Part shown: one piece after another, positions 57,473-64,000 of the stretch
How the letters are laid out: each line of letters opens with the position of its first letter
Numbering within the stretch: the first letter of the stretch is position 1
Source of the DNA: Thermus scotoductus DSM 8553
GTDB lineage: Bacteria > Deinococcota > Deinococci > Deinococcales > Thermaceae
Direction of reading: 5' to 3'
NCBI RefSeq assembly: GCF_000381045.1
Contig: NZ_KB905729.1
Coordinates: 1-64,000 of the forward strand
DNA length: 64,000 nt
The notes under the pieces: generated by a model
Database searches by the model: none
What the model saw: only the letters and a program-made list of their open reading frames with translations
Told to the model about the DNA's origin: nothing
Program-made: the position numbers and the translations under genes

Positions 57473-58681
57473 ATGAACGGGAAAGCCTGGGTTCTCACAG
57501 GGATTTTGGCGGTCTTTGCCCTGGGGTATCTCCTGGGGCAGTATCCGCCGGTGCGTTTTTGGGATGTGGTGTTTTGGGCGGGGGTGGTTTTTCTCCTCTC
57601 CCTTATGGATGTTCCCCTGCCATTTGTGGGCAGGGTTACTATGGGTTTTGTGGGGGCTTTGGCGGCTTCCACGATTTTCTGGCCCAACTGGGCTTTTGTG
57701 GTGGGGGCCTTAGGGTACTTTGCTCCCCGTCCCGCCTGGTATAAGGAGCTTTTCAACCGCCTTCAACTGGGCGTCAGCGCCGGAACTGCCAGCTTTGTGT
57801 ACTACTCCCTGCCTTCTCCTCTAACTGCTCCTTTTACGGCGCTGGCCTATTTCCTGGTGAATACCCTCTCCGTTCTGTTCTTGTTGTGGACCCTGGGCAT
57901 GGACCCCAGGTCCATGTGGAAGAGGCAGTACCGGTCCTTTGCCATAGCCTATGTGGGCCTTTCTCCCCTGGCGTTCCTCATGGCGGAACTGTACCGCTCC
58001 TGGGGAGGATGGAGCGTCCTGGTGATGCTCATCCCTGTGGTCTATGCCTGGCAGATGTGGCGGTACCAGACCCGTCTTATCCAAGCGGTGAACGCTATGA
58101 TTTACAGCCTGGTGAACCTGCTGGAAGCCCGGGACCCTTACACGGCCCGGCATTCCGAAAGGGTAGCCGCCATTGCTGTGGATATCGGACGGGAGATGGG
58201 GCTTCCCCCTGAGGACCTGGACCTTCTGGAAAGGGCCGCCAAGCTTCACGACATCGGCAAGGTGGGGATTCCCGACGCTGTGCTCAGGAAGACGTCCCAT
58301 CTTTCCCCGGAGGAGTGGCATCTGATGCGCTCTCACCCGGTGATGGGGGAGGTTTTGCTGTGGCCTCTTTTTCCTTACCTGGGTCAGGTGGGTCCGGGTG
58401 TGCGGTACCACCATGAGCGGTGGGACGGCAGGGGATACCCGGAAGGTTTAGCGGGACACGATATACCCCTCCTGGCCCGCATCATTGCGGTGGCGGACGC
58501 CTACGAGGCCATGACCTCAGACCGTCCGTACCGAAGGGGGAAGTCCCCCGAAGAGGCTTTGAAGGAAATCCAGGACCTTGCCGGGGTTCAGTTTGACCGG
58601 GATGTGGTCAGGGCTTTTGAGCGGGCGTGGCGTAAGGACCCTCCCTGGAGGCGCAAGGAGCGTTTTCTCACCGTGGCATGA
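57473..58681 (+). CDS. HD-GYP domain membrane protein (cyclic-di-GMP phosphodiesterase type)
   Basis: 402 aa from ATG 57473. Six or more membrane helices in 1-205, then HD-GYP: RHSERVAAIAVDIGREMGL, HDIGKVGIPDAVL at 259, HPVMGE, HHERWDGRGYPEGLAGHDIPLLARIIAVADAYEAMTSDRPYR at about 313-355. All metal ligands (H, HD, H, HH, D) are present; the GYP motif is intact, so c-di-GMP hydrolysis is likely. The membrane part may sense envelope state or transfer contact. ATG lies 37 bases after the TnpB remnant. Confidence 0.92.
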   Translation: MNGKAWVLTGILAVFALGYLLGQYPPVRFWDVVFWAGVVFLLSLMDVPLPFVGRVTMGFVGALAASTIFWPNWAFVVGALGYFAPRPAWYKELFNRLQLGVSAGTASFVYYSLPSPLTAPFTALAYFLVNTLSVLFLLWTLGMDPRSMWKRQYRSFAIAYVGLSPLAFLMAELYRSWGGWSVLVMLIPVVYAWQMWRYQTRLIQAVNAMIYSLVNLLEARDPYTARHSERVAAIAVDIGREMGLPPEDLDLLERAAKLHDIGKVGIPDAVLRKTSHLSPEEWHLMRSHPVMGEVLLWPLFPYLGQVGPGVRYHHERWDGRGYPEGLAGHDIPLLARIIAVADAYEAMTSDRPYRRGKSPEEALKEIQDLAGVQFDRDVVRAFERAWRKDPPWRRKERFLTVA

Positions 58682-59163
58682 CCGGAGCGGCTCTCTTTTC
58701 CCTGGGTCTGGGAGCGCTGTTGCGGTATCTGGGGGTTCGGTGGGGGACACCCTTAACTCTTCGCCACTTCTGGCTTCCCCTCTCAGTCCTGGCCGTGGAG
58801 GTTCTGGGGGTGCTTATGGGATTTCCCCTGCAAGGGTTGGTGTACCTGGGAGTTTTTCTTTGGCTTGCCCTTAACTGGCATCCCATCTTTCTCCCTTCCC
58901 TCCTGGGTGCCGGGTTAAATGCCCTGGCCATCCTGCTGTATGGGGGTATGCCCGTGGACCCCGTGGCTTTGGAAAGGGCAGGTTTGGCCCATACCGTTTC
59001 CCATCTGGCTTCCAGGGGGGACGGTTTGCACCATCTGGGACCGGCTTTTCCGCTGGGGGACTGGATAGCGCTACCGGGCCGGGTGCTGTCCCCGGGGGAC
59101 CTGCTTATCTGTCTGTCCCTCTTTCTGGTGGCTTTACGGGGAGTGAAGGTGGTGAGGGAGTAG
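58678..59163 (+). CDS. DUF5317-like integral membrane protein
   Basis: 161 aa; start overlaps the HD-GYP stop (ATGA). Five hydrophobic segments; the stretch LNALAILLYGGMPVDPVALERAG followed by LASRGDGLHHLGPAFPLGDWIALPGRVLSPGDLLICLSLFLVALRG matches my memory of DUF5317 (G-MPV, then P-LGD-I-LP and ISIGD). Such proteins often neighbour HD-GYP proteins and may be sensors. Function not known. Confidence 0.72.
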   Translation: MTGAALFSLGLGALLRYLGVRWGTPLTLRHFWLPLSVLAVEVLGVLMGFPLQGLVYLGVFLWLALNWHPIFLPSLLGAGLNALAILLYGGMPVDPVALERAGLAHTVSHLASRGDGLHHLGPAFPLGDWIALPGRVLSPGDLLICLSLFLVALRGVKVVRE

Positions 59164-59165
59164 CC

Positions 59166-59552
59166 ATGGTACCTGATGGGGTTTGGAGGTTGCTTAAGGA
59201 CATGTACCGCATAAACCGGCCAGTGGCGGAAAGCTGGGAGAAAATCTTTAAGACTTTCCCCCGGTGGTGTCTACCTCTTCTGGTGGAGAGGTTCAAGGAG
59301 GAAGCCCACTTCATGGGTATTCCCGTGCCGGGGTTTCTTCCCAAAAGAGCCAGGGTGGGTTATGTTAGGGGTCAGTTCAGGGCAGAGCTGGTCGGGGTTT
59401 GGAAGGAGGCTTGGAGGCTTGTGGATTCTGCCCGTTTCACCGACCCCGAGTGGGCTATGGAGTGGAGCGTGCGCCTGAACCGCTCTCCCCTGGAGAAGGT
59501 TCCCGTCCTGCTGGATGAGATGCGCCGGTCACGGACAAAACCTGTACCTTAG
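59166..59552 (+). CDS. Hypothetical helical protein
   Basis: 128 aa, three bases after the previous stop. Basic and aromatic: VWRLLKDMYRINRPVAESWEKIFKTFPRWCLPLLVERFKEEA, then RARVGYVRGQFRAELVGVWKEAWRL. No family recognised. Probably soluble. Part of the operon that continues to 60826. Confidence 0.55.
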   Translation: MVPDGVWRLLKDMYRINRPVAESWEKIFKTFPRWCLPLLVERFKEEAHFMGIPVPGFLPKRARVGYVRGQFRAELVGVWKEAWRLVDSARFTDPEWAMEWSVRLNRSPLEKVPVLLDEMRRSRTKPVP

Positions 59553-59599
59553 CAGGGGGTTGTTATGCGGGAATACCCGGTGTCGGAAAAGCCTCTTCT

Positions 59600-60088
59600 T
59601 TGGCGGGACCTTTTGGTGTCTGGGGGTTCTCATCTGGGGCTGTTTATGGACCGGTTAAGGTGAAAGAAGTGCTTCCCCCGGGTTTGGTGGTGTTGGAAAG
59701 CGGACACCGGTTGGTTTTGGGGGGTTTGGAGCTTCCCCACTGGGGGGATGAGCGGTACCTTCAGGGACAGGCCAAGCGCAGGTCGTACTCCCTGGGTACC
59801 CTTCGTGGCAGGGTGCAGGAAGCTTTTGCCTGTGTGTCTACCCTTTTGCGTAAGCAAGAGGTCTACCTAGAGCTTGAAGAGGTGGGGGGAAACTACCTGG
59901 CTTACCTTTACACGCCCCAGTTGCGGTCCCATGAGTTTCTTCTGGACAGGCCCCTTTTCTCCTATGCGGGGCAGAGCCCGTACCTTGATAATCTCGGCTA
60001 CATATGGGTTCGTCAGGGGTGTGCCTGGGCAACCCCGTTCCAGGAGGCTCAGGAAAAGGCTAAGGCGGATGGGCGGGGGTTGTGGTGA
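59600..60088 (+). CDS. Staphylococcal-nuclease-like (SNase) protein, degenerate
   Basis: About 162 aa, start uncertain (TTG 59600; a 32-codon reading from ATG 59564 overlaps in another frame). Resembles the SNase/TNase fold: VKVKEVLPPGLVVLESGHRLVLGGLELPHWGDERY, then EVYLELEEVGGNYLAYLY and the family's C-terminal GYIWVRQGCAWA ... FQEAQEKAKADGRGLW. The usual arginine/glutamate catalytic residues are not obvious. Contains both in-frame insertion peptides: LRKQE (59846) and GQSPYLD (59969). May have lost nuclease activity. Confidence 0.6.
   Translation: MAGPFGVWGFSSGAVYGPVKVKEVLPPGLVVLESGHRLVLGGLELPHWGDERYLQGQAKRRSYSLGTLRGRVQEAFACVSTLLRKQEVYLELEEVGGNYLAYLYTPQLRSHEFLLDRPLFSYAGQSPYLDNLGYIWVRQGCAWATPFQEAQEKAKADGRGLW
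59968..59988 (+). repeat. Palindromic in-frame element, family A, copy 5 (degenerate)
   Basis: GGGGCAGAGCCCGTACCTTG, two changes from the consensus core; read in the common frame as GQSPYLD. Confidence 0.62.
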
Positions 60089-60531
60089 CCCTGATGGACC
60101 CTTTGCTCATCATCATCCTGGCTTTTACGGCGGGGTACTGGGCTCATTCCCGTTGGTGGGGTTCGGTGGCCGCCGTGTTGGTATCGTTGGGTGGAGGTGT
60201 TCTTCGGGATGTGTGGTTGGGGTTGCCCCTATGGGTGCTGGGTCAGCCCCAGTACCTCATCCTGGCGGCCCTGACGGGGTTTCTAGCCAGCGGGGTGCGT
60301 TTCCCCGCAGATACCAGGTGGGTTGGAATGCTTCTGCTGGTGCTGGACTTTGGTGCATCGGTGGCCTTTGGGGTTTCGGCGGGTGAGCGGACCTTTGCCC
60401 TTACTCGCAACCCCGAAGCCACGGCGTTGGGGAGCGTTCTCACCGCTAGTGGGGGTGGTTTTCTGGCCGCCCTAATCGGACGGCATCTGCTTTCCCGTGC
60501 AAATGACCGAGGAGGTGCCAATGAGCTATGA
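60085..60531 (+). CDS. TRIC/UPF0126-like membrane protein
   Basis: 148 aa from GTG 60085 (GTGA overlap). Four to five hydrophobic helices; the sequence LVSLGGGVLRDVWLGLPLWVLGQPQYLILAAL matches the conserved G-G-G-h-R-D motif of UPF0126/TRIC-like channels, and GVSAGERTFALTRNPEATALGSVLTASGGGFLA is the second half. These are small-molecule or cation channels; here possibly membrane homeostasis. An ATG at 60094 is an alternative start. Confidence 0.75.
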   Translation: MTLMDPLLIIILAFTAGYWAHSRWWGSVAAVLVSLGGGVLRDVWLGLPLWVLGQPQYLILAALTGFLASGVRFPADTRWVGMLLLVLDFGASVAFGVSAGERTFALTRNPEATALGSVLTASGGGFLAALIGRHLLSRANDRGGANEL

Positions 60532-60826
60532 AACCCTGGACACCCTGGGCCGCAGAATGGTCCAGAAGCTCAGGGAAGCGGCGGGGGCTTCCCAGAATGC
60601 CCCCGCTTACCTCTTCTGGGGACAAACTCCAGAGGAACTGTGGAAGGTCTTGCGGGATTTTGCCCAGAATGAAGCCCTTAGAGCAGGTATTCCGCCCGAA
60701 ATCCTCTTTCCTCTACGCTCCGTAATCACAAGGAACGGGTACACCGTCATGGCTATCCTCTTCCACCGAGGGAAACTGCACCTAACGGGTGCCCGGGTTC
60801 AGGTGATGCCCACGGCAAAAGCATAG
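60521..60826 (+). CDS. Hypothetical small protein
   Basis: 101 aa from ATG 60521 (CGAGGAGGTGCCA). MSYETLDTLGRRMVQKLREAAGASQNAPAYLFWGQTPEEL, a helical start, then a beta segment VMAILFHRGKLHLTGARVQVMP. Overlaps the TRIC-like gene end by 11 bases. Not recognised. Confidence 0.58.
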   Translation: MSYETLDTLGRRMVQKLREAAGASQNAPAYLFWGQTPEELWKVLRDFAQNEALRAGIPPEILFPLRSVITRNGYTVMAILFHRGKLHLTGARVQVMPTAKA

Positions 60827-60829
60827 AAA

Positions 60830-60853
60830 CCCCCCACTGAGGTCAGTGGGGGG
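60830..60853. terminator. Hairpin between convergent genes
   Basis: CCCCCCACTGA / TCAGTGGGGGG with a GG loop. Ends the rightward operon and lies just before the leftward micro-gene 60863-60946. The rest of 60854-61019 holds that micro-gene and the divergent promoter. Confidence 0.75.
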
Positions 60854-60862
60854 AGTATGAGA

Positions 60863-60946
60863 TTACCTTATGAGAGCCAGGGCTAGAGTTATGGTAAACG
60901 CTAGCCCCAGACCGGAAGCGAATATCACTCGCCCCCAGTTTATCAC
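60863..60946 (-). CDS. Micro membrane protein
   Basis: 27 aa with a GTG start: INWGRVIFASGLGLAFTITLALALIR, one membrane helix. Minus-strand AAAGGAGGTGA six bases before the start is a perfect ribosome site; a TATAAT is upstream on the same strand (60981-60986). Too short for similarity-based calling, but signals are strong. Confidence 0.62.
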   Translation of the reverse strand: MINWGRVIFASGLGLAFTITLALALIR

Positions 60947-60980
60947 TGAGATTCACCTCCTTTCCTCTGAGATTGCCCGT

Positions 60981-60997
60981 ATTATACCACGGTGGTA
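60981..60997 (-). promoter_or_regulatory. Promoter with palindromic operator
   Basis: Minus-strand TATAAT at 60981-60986 partly overlapped by TACCACGGTGGTA at 60985-60997, a perfect 13-base palindrome. Its CCACG/CGTGG half-sites recall those at 43233-43256, so one regulator may serve both. Confidence 0.6.
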
Positions 60998-61019
60998 GAG
61001 TAATGGGGGAGGTAATCTC

Positions 61020-61526
61020 ATGGTAGCGGTGCTGGATCGTGATACGGAGAAGGTGTACAGGCAGGGTTTGGCCTATGCGGGGGCGGGTCTTTTGCTGAAG
61101 GGGAAGGTGCGGGAGGGTTTTGCTCTTATCCTGGCTTCTCAGGCCCTTTATTCCCGTCAGCTTTCCGAGGTGATGGGGAAGCTGGACGAGGGGGATATTG
61201 ACGAGGCCGTCTGGCTTGCTTTCGGCTACACCCATCACCCCACGCTGGAGAAGCGTCCCCCTTTACTGCCCCCTGAGGGAGGGTGGAAGCCCTTGTGGAG
61301 GCTTATGGCGAGGGAGAACCTTAACGGCAGGGAGGAGCCTGGGGCTACCCTGGTGGCCCTGGCCCACACTGCCCATCTGGGGGAGCTTACCGCCGTCCTG
61401 GTGACAGACGAGAGAAGGGGCTTTGCCAAGGCCCTGGAGGTGGCTAAGGCGATACTGGAGTACCGGCCCATGGCCTTCCGCTACGGGCTGCATCAGGTTT
61501 CCGGTGCGCTTCCCCAGACCAGGTGA
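61020..61526 (+). CDS. Hypothetical helical protein, paralog family P (member 3)
   Basis: 168 aa; GGGGGAGGTAATCTC before the ATG. Helical; MGKLDEGDIDEAVWLAFGYTHHPTLEKRPPLLPPEGGWKPLWRLMAREN aligns with LKKGRVGEAGVMALVLAHSPY ... REGWRELVPVVEA of 16907-17440 and with its neighbour 16441. The three genes lie 44 kb apart within the element. Function unknown; located beside the ClpA-type AAA gene here. Confidence 0.62.
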   Translation: MVAVLDRDTEKVYRQGLAYAGAGLLLKGKVREGFALILASQALYSRQLSEVMGKLDEGDIDEAVWLAFGYTHHPTLEKRPPLLPPEGGWKPLWRLMARENLNGREEPGATLVALAHTAHLGELTAVLVTDERRGFAKALEVAKAILEYRPMAFRYGLHQVSGALPQTR

Positions 61527-61563
61527 TGAAACCCATGCTAATCTCAACCTGACGGGGTGGCCT

Positions 61564-62922
61564 ATGCTGGCGAAGCAGAATCTCAGGCTGTCTGAGGTGC
61601 ATCTCATTCTTTCCCTTGCCCTTGTGGCGGCAACCTTGTTCGGCCTAACCGAAAAGGACCTCAAGCCCTTTTCCCCCTTAATGGCCCTTCTGGCCCTGGC
61701 CTACGGTCTGGCCTGGTCCTACCTTCGCTTTGGCCGCCCCCGGTTCTTCAAGACCGGGGCACGGGTGTTCGCCGCCATCGCCCTCGCCTTTTTCGCCCTG
61801 GCGGAAGCGGTCCTTCTCCTGAGCCTCTTCATGCGGTGGGACACCGTGGCCTTTGCCCTGGCCCTCGGTTTTCTCCCTCTTCTGGGTGCCCTCTGGACCA
61901 CCCTACAGGTTTCGCCTGTGAACCAGGTGCCCGGGCAGACGGCCCTTGCGGGTGAGCGGGTGGTTCCCGTTTCCCAAGGCCGGGTGCACCTGGGGAGGAG
62001 CGGAGTGTCCCTTGGTCACGGGCAAAGCCCGTACCTTGAAGGGGTAGACTTCGCCGAGCTTTCCCGGAAGCTTCGGGAGCGGGTCATCGGCCAGGAGGAG
62101 GCCGTGGATGCCCTTATCCGGGGGCTCAAGCGGAAGGCGGCAGGCTTTGGACGCAAGGGTAAGCCCTTTTCCGCCATGCTTCTGGGACCTACGGGAACCG
62201 GCAAGACCGAGCTGGCTAAGGCGCTGGCGGAGAGCCTGGGGCGTCCCCTGGTGCGCTACGACATGAACGCCTTCGGCCAGGAGCACACCGCCGCCCTGCT
62301 GGTGGGGTCTCCGCCGGGGTATGTGGGTTCCGACAAGCCCGGCAGGCTTTACGAGGACCTCCTTCGGGCACCCGAAGCGGTGGTTCTGTTTGACGAGATG
62401 GAGAAGGCCCACCCCTTTGTTCTGGACCCCCTTTTGCAACTTCTGGACGAGGGGCGCTTCCAGGAGCTTTCCCAGGGGCTGGTGGTGCAGGCTTCGGATG
62501 CGGTTCTCCTCTTCACCACCAACCTTCTCACGGAAGTGCCCGAGGGGGCGGACCTCCGGGGCCTTCTGGTGGCCCGGGGTTTGAGGCCGGAGTTCGTGAA
62601 CCGGGTGGATGAGGTGGTGGCCTTCCGTCCCTTTACCCGGGAGGTGCTTCTGGAGGTGGCGAGGCGGCATCTTCTGGGCTACCTGGAGGGGTGGAAGAGG
62701 GCGAGGGGTTTGGCTTTCCGCCTGGAAGTGGACGAGGCGGTGCTTCACCGCCTGGTGTCCCTGTGCGACCTGCGGTTTGGAGCCCGGGACCTGCAACGGG
62801 TGATAGAGGGTACCGTGGGGGATGCCCTGGCGGATGCTTATCTCCGCCGTGGGGGTAGGAAGTTTTCCCGTCTGAGGATTTACCTGGACGGGGACAACCT
62901 GGTGGCCGTTTTGGAAGACTGA
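61564..62922 (+). CDS. Membrane-anchored ClpA/ClpB-type AAA+ ATPase
   Basis: 452 aa from ATG 61564. Four hydrophobic helices in residues 10-120, linker 120-160 with a family A insertion (GHGQSPYLEG at 151-160), then the AAA+ D2-type domain: VIGQEEAVDAL, Walker A GPTGTGKTELAKAL at about 209, GQEHTAALLVGSPPGYVG, Walker B VVLFDEMEKAHP at about 273, LLTEV sensor region and a C-terminal small domain (LRFGARDLQRVIEG). Clp-like unfoldases lack a membrane anchor; here the motor faces the cytoplasm at the membrane. No peptidase-binding LGF loop noticed. Confidence 0.85.
   Translation: MLAKQNLRLSEVHLILSLALVAATLFGLTEKDLKPFSPLMALLALAYGLAWSYLRFGRPRFFKTGARVFAAIALAFFALAEAVLLLSLFMRWDTVAFALALGFLPLLGALWTTLQVSPVNQVPGQTALAGERVVPVSQGRVHLGRSGVSLGHGQSPYLEGVDFAELSRKLRERVIGQEEAVDALIRGLKRKAAGFGRKGKPFSAMLLGPTGTGKTELAKALAESLGRPLVRYDMNAFGQEHTAALLVGSPPGYVGSDKPGRLYEDLLRAPEAVVLFDEMEKAHPFVLDPLLQLLDEGRFQELSQGLVVQASDAVLLFTTNLLTEVPEGADLRGLLVARGLRPEFVNRVDEVVAFRPFTREVLLEVARRHLLGYLEGWKRARGLAFRLEVDEAVLHRLVSLCDLRFGARDLQRVIEGTVGDALADAYLRRGGRKFSRLRIYLDGDNLVAVLED
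62014..62043 (+). repeat. Palindromic in-frame element, family A, copy 4
   Basis: Same 30-base segment as 14544-14573 without a change (GGTC, core, ACCTTGAAGGG), read as GHGQSPYLEG between membrane and AAA domains. Confidence 0.87.
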
Positions 62923-63294
62923 CTACCGCCTGAGCAGTTGCCCCGTGTTCCAAATGGTGCCCACCAGGTGCCCGTGTCCCCCGATGGTGAGGGCCAGGGC
63001 ATAGGACAGCAGGGGGTCATCTGTAAGACGGTTCAGGAAAACCGTTTTCAGGGAGATGAGGCCCAGGTCCACCAGGGGCATGCCCCAGGGACCGAGGGTG
63101 AGAGCCCTGGCGTACAGAAGGTTCCCCTCCCGGTACCCCTTTTCCAGACCCTTCAGAGTGGTAGCCAGGTCCCCTAACAGCGCCATTCCGTAGTACACCA
63201 GGACCCAGGGCCACTCGTTCTTAAAAAGGGAGGGGTTTTCCAGCCCGAGTGCCAGGGTATATACCGTGAGAAGCCCTATCAGCAACCAGGGCAT
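62923..63294 (-). CDS. Small integral membrane protein, DUF5658-like
   Basis: 123 aa, about three or four helices. The segment VYYGMALLGDLATTLKGLEKGYREGNLL corresponds to a D-x-x-T-T ... G-x-E-N pattern as in DUF5658. Its stop is immediately next to the AAA gene's stop. Related to the neighbour 63298-63639. Confidence 0.62.
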   Translation of the reverse strand: MPWLLIGLLTVYTLALGLENPSLFKNEWPWVLVYYGMALLGDLATTLKGLEKGYREGNLLYARALTLGPWGMPLVDLGLISLKTVFLNRLTDDPLLSYALALTIGGHGHLVGTIWNTGQLLRR

Positions 63295-63297
63295 TGT

Positions 63298-63639
63298 TCA
63301 GGAAGCGGAGAGCCGTAGAAGGCCCCGCAGGTTGTTGCTTCCGGCCACCAGGTGAACCATCCCCAGGACAAAGGCGGCCTGGAAGAAACCCCAGGTAGCT
63401 CCCGTGAGGACCAGTATCAGAAGGCTCATGAAAGGCAACCCCCAGATTCCCAGCCTCAGGAAAACCCGGGCCAGGGGGTTTTCTTCCCTGCCCCCCAGAT
63501 CCAGGGCCTCGAGGGTGGTCCACAGGTCCAGCACCAAACTCCCGGCATACACATAAAGACCCCACGGGTAAACGGGGAAGCCAAGGTGAACCCCGAGAAC
63601 TCCCAGAAGGGCACCTATAAAGCCCAGACGCCACCACAT
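63298..63639 (-). CDS. Small integral membrane protein, DUF5658-like (paralog)
   Basis: 113 aa with LVLDLWTTLEALDLGGREENPLAR, the same pattern as its neighbour, and two or three further helices. Transcribed first in a two-gene leftward operon. A TACATT -10 with TGC extension (63646-63651) puts the start point at the ATG (leaderless). Confidence 0.64.
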   Translation of the reverse strand: MWWRLGFIGALLGVLGVHLGFPVYPWGLYVYAGSLVLDLWTTLEALDLGGREENPLARVFLRLGIWGLPFMSLLILVLTGATWGFFQAAFVLGMVHLVAGSNNLRGLLRLSAS

Positions 63640-63654
63640 GCTCTCAATGTAGCA

Positions 63655-63680
63655 ACAGCTTCCCCTTGAAGGGAAGCTGT
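63655..63680. promoter_or_regulatory. Hairpin in the divergent region
   Basis: ACAGCTTCCC / GGGAAGCTGT around a six-base loop, upstream of the leftward promoter. CCGCTATTGCGG occurs at 63694 and again at 63814. The 63640-63785 gap otherwise holds only promoters. Confidence 0.6.
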
Positions 63681-63772
63681 ATGGGCAGGAAGACCGCTAT
63701 TGCGGCACCTCCACTATACCACCCTGCCCGGTCCCTGTCCAAGGGGGAACATGATGGAAAAACATGTCATGC

Positions 63773-63778
63773 TATAAT
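63773..63778 (+). promoter_or_regulatory. Extended -10 promoter, leaderless
   Basis: TGC-TATAAT with the -10 box at 63773-63778; start point about 63785, at the ATG 63786. No -35 element is needed with the extension. Confidence 0.75.
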
Positions 63779-63785
63779 GACTTCC

Positions 63786-64000
63786 ATGGGCAGGCCAAAC
63801 GCTTTACACTGGGTTGCCGCTATTGCGGCGGCCCTCGGGCGGGACCCCAGGACGCCCGAGGAGGCTTTGGGGGTGCTGGGGAACCTTCTCCGTGCTGACC
63901 CCACGGAGAAGGCTCGGTTTCTTGAGGAGGCTCACGCTGCCTGGGTCAGGGGTGGGTGGGCAGTCAGGGGGGATAATACCCCCACCGCTGGGGTTGTCCT
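63786..64000 (+). CDS. Hypothetical protein, cut by the window end
   Basis: At least 71 aa, incomplete at the 3' end. MGRPNALHWVAAIAAALGRDPRTPEEALGVLGNLL is helical with a basic/acidic pattern (KARFLEEAHAAWVRGGW). Not recognised. An in-frame upstream ATG at 63681 would extend it by 35 codons, but the strong extended -10 promoter supports the later start. Confidence 0.55.
   Translation, partial: MGRPNALHWVAAIAAALGRDPRTPEEALGVLGNLLRADPTEKARFLEEAHAAWVRGGWAVRGDNTPTAGVV

Noticed and set aside
59564-59662. 32-codon reading as a separate gene before the SNase-like protein
   Set aside because: Could be the true start of that gene after a frameshift, but the sequence is not distinctive; left as an uncertainty in the SNase entry.
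10000-64000. A second copy of the tRNA-Val 3' end as attR
   Set aside because: No repeat of the T-arm/acceptor segment is visible up to the end of the window; the right border lies beyond it.

Overview
The window looks like a chromosome segment of a Thermus species (Deinococcota). The GC content is very high, a 16S rRNA gene is followed directly by a terminator and a protein gene with no 23S gene behind it, and the protein families are typical of that genus. An element-borne sigma factor closely resembles what I recall of Thermus SigA. No database search was possible, so species and family names rest on motif recognition.

Region 1 (1 to about 10,050) is ordinary host chromosome. It holds the 3' end of 16S rRNA, a Nudix hydrolase, a leftward operon (ribbon-helix-helix protein, Ser/Thr kinase with beta-propeller, RidA, MeaB), murA, a small unknown protein, prfB with its programmed +1 frameshift, a leftward phosphate-type signalling set (response regulator, histidine kinase, PhoU), and tRNA-Val(CAC) with a terminator.

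Region 2 (about 10,050 to beyond 64,000) is a large integrated element, probably an integrative and conjugative element (ICE) inserted at tRNA-Val. It starts with a tyrosine integrase, a LexA/CI-type self-cleaving repressor, a divergent two-domain HTH regulator and a D5-like ATPase. Next come small envelope genes (DsbC-like, RuvC-like, M50 protease, lipoproteins) and a long block of signal-peptide proteins, including VirB9/TrbG-like proteins and an SLH/coiled-coil/barrel protein. The type IV secretion core follows: a VirB10 split over two genes, VirB2, VirB3, VirB4, VirB5/TrbJ-like, VirB6/TrbL, VirD4, a VirB1-like transglycosylase, and a SpoIIIAA/Ycf45-type ATPase where VirB11 might be expected. 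The attachment site on the far side is not in the window, so the element is longer than 54 kb. No classical relaxase was found; one replication-relaxation-like protein is a candidate.

Region 3 (43.2-64 kb, still inside the element) carries many small genes, a MoxR ATPase plus VWA/metallopeptidase pair, a UvrD-like helicase bracketed by a pair of 184-bp inverted repeats, a Rad52/DdrA-like annealing protein, a SigA-like sigma factor, an XRE-ImmA antitoxin-like gene with a truncated PIN toxin remnant, a RecB-like nuclease, a frameshifted TnpB, an HD-GYP membrane protein, a nuclease-like protein and a membrane-anchored ClpA-type AAA ATPase.

The most unusual signal is a family of short palindromic DNA elements inserted in frame into at least five unrelated proteins of the element, always read in the same frame as (H)GQSPY. 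A second palindromic family is read as GQTHLR(K/E)Q. Both sit in linkers, N-terminal segments or C-terminal tails. Other notable structure includes evenly spaced hairpin-plus-Shine-Dalgarno cassettes before several genes, several promoters placed so that the start codon lies at or next to the transcription start (leaderless), and palindromic operators over -10 boxes.
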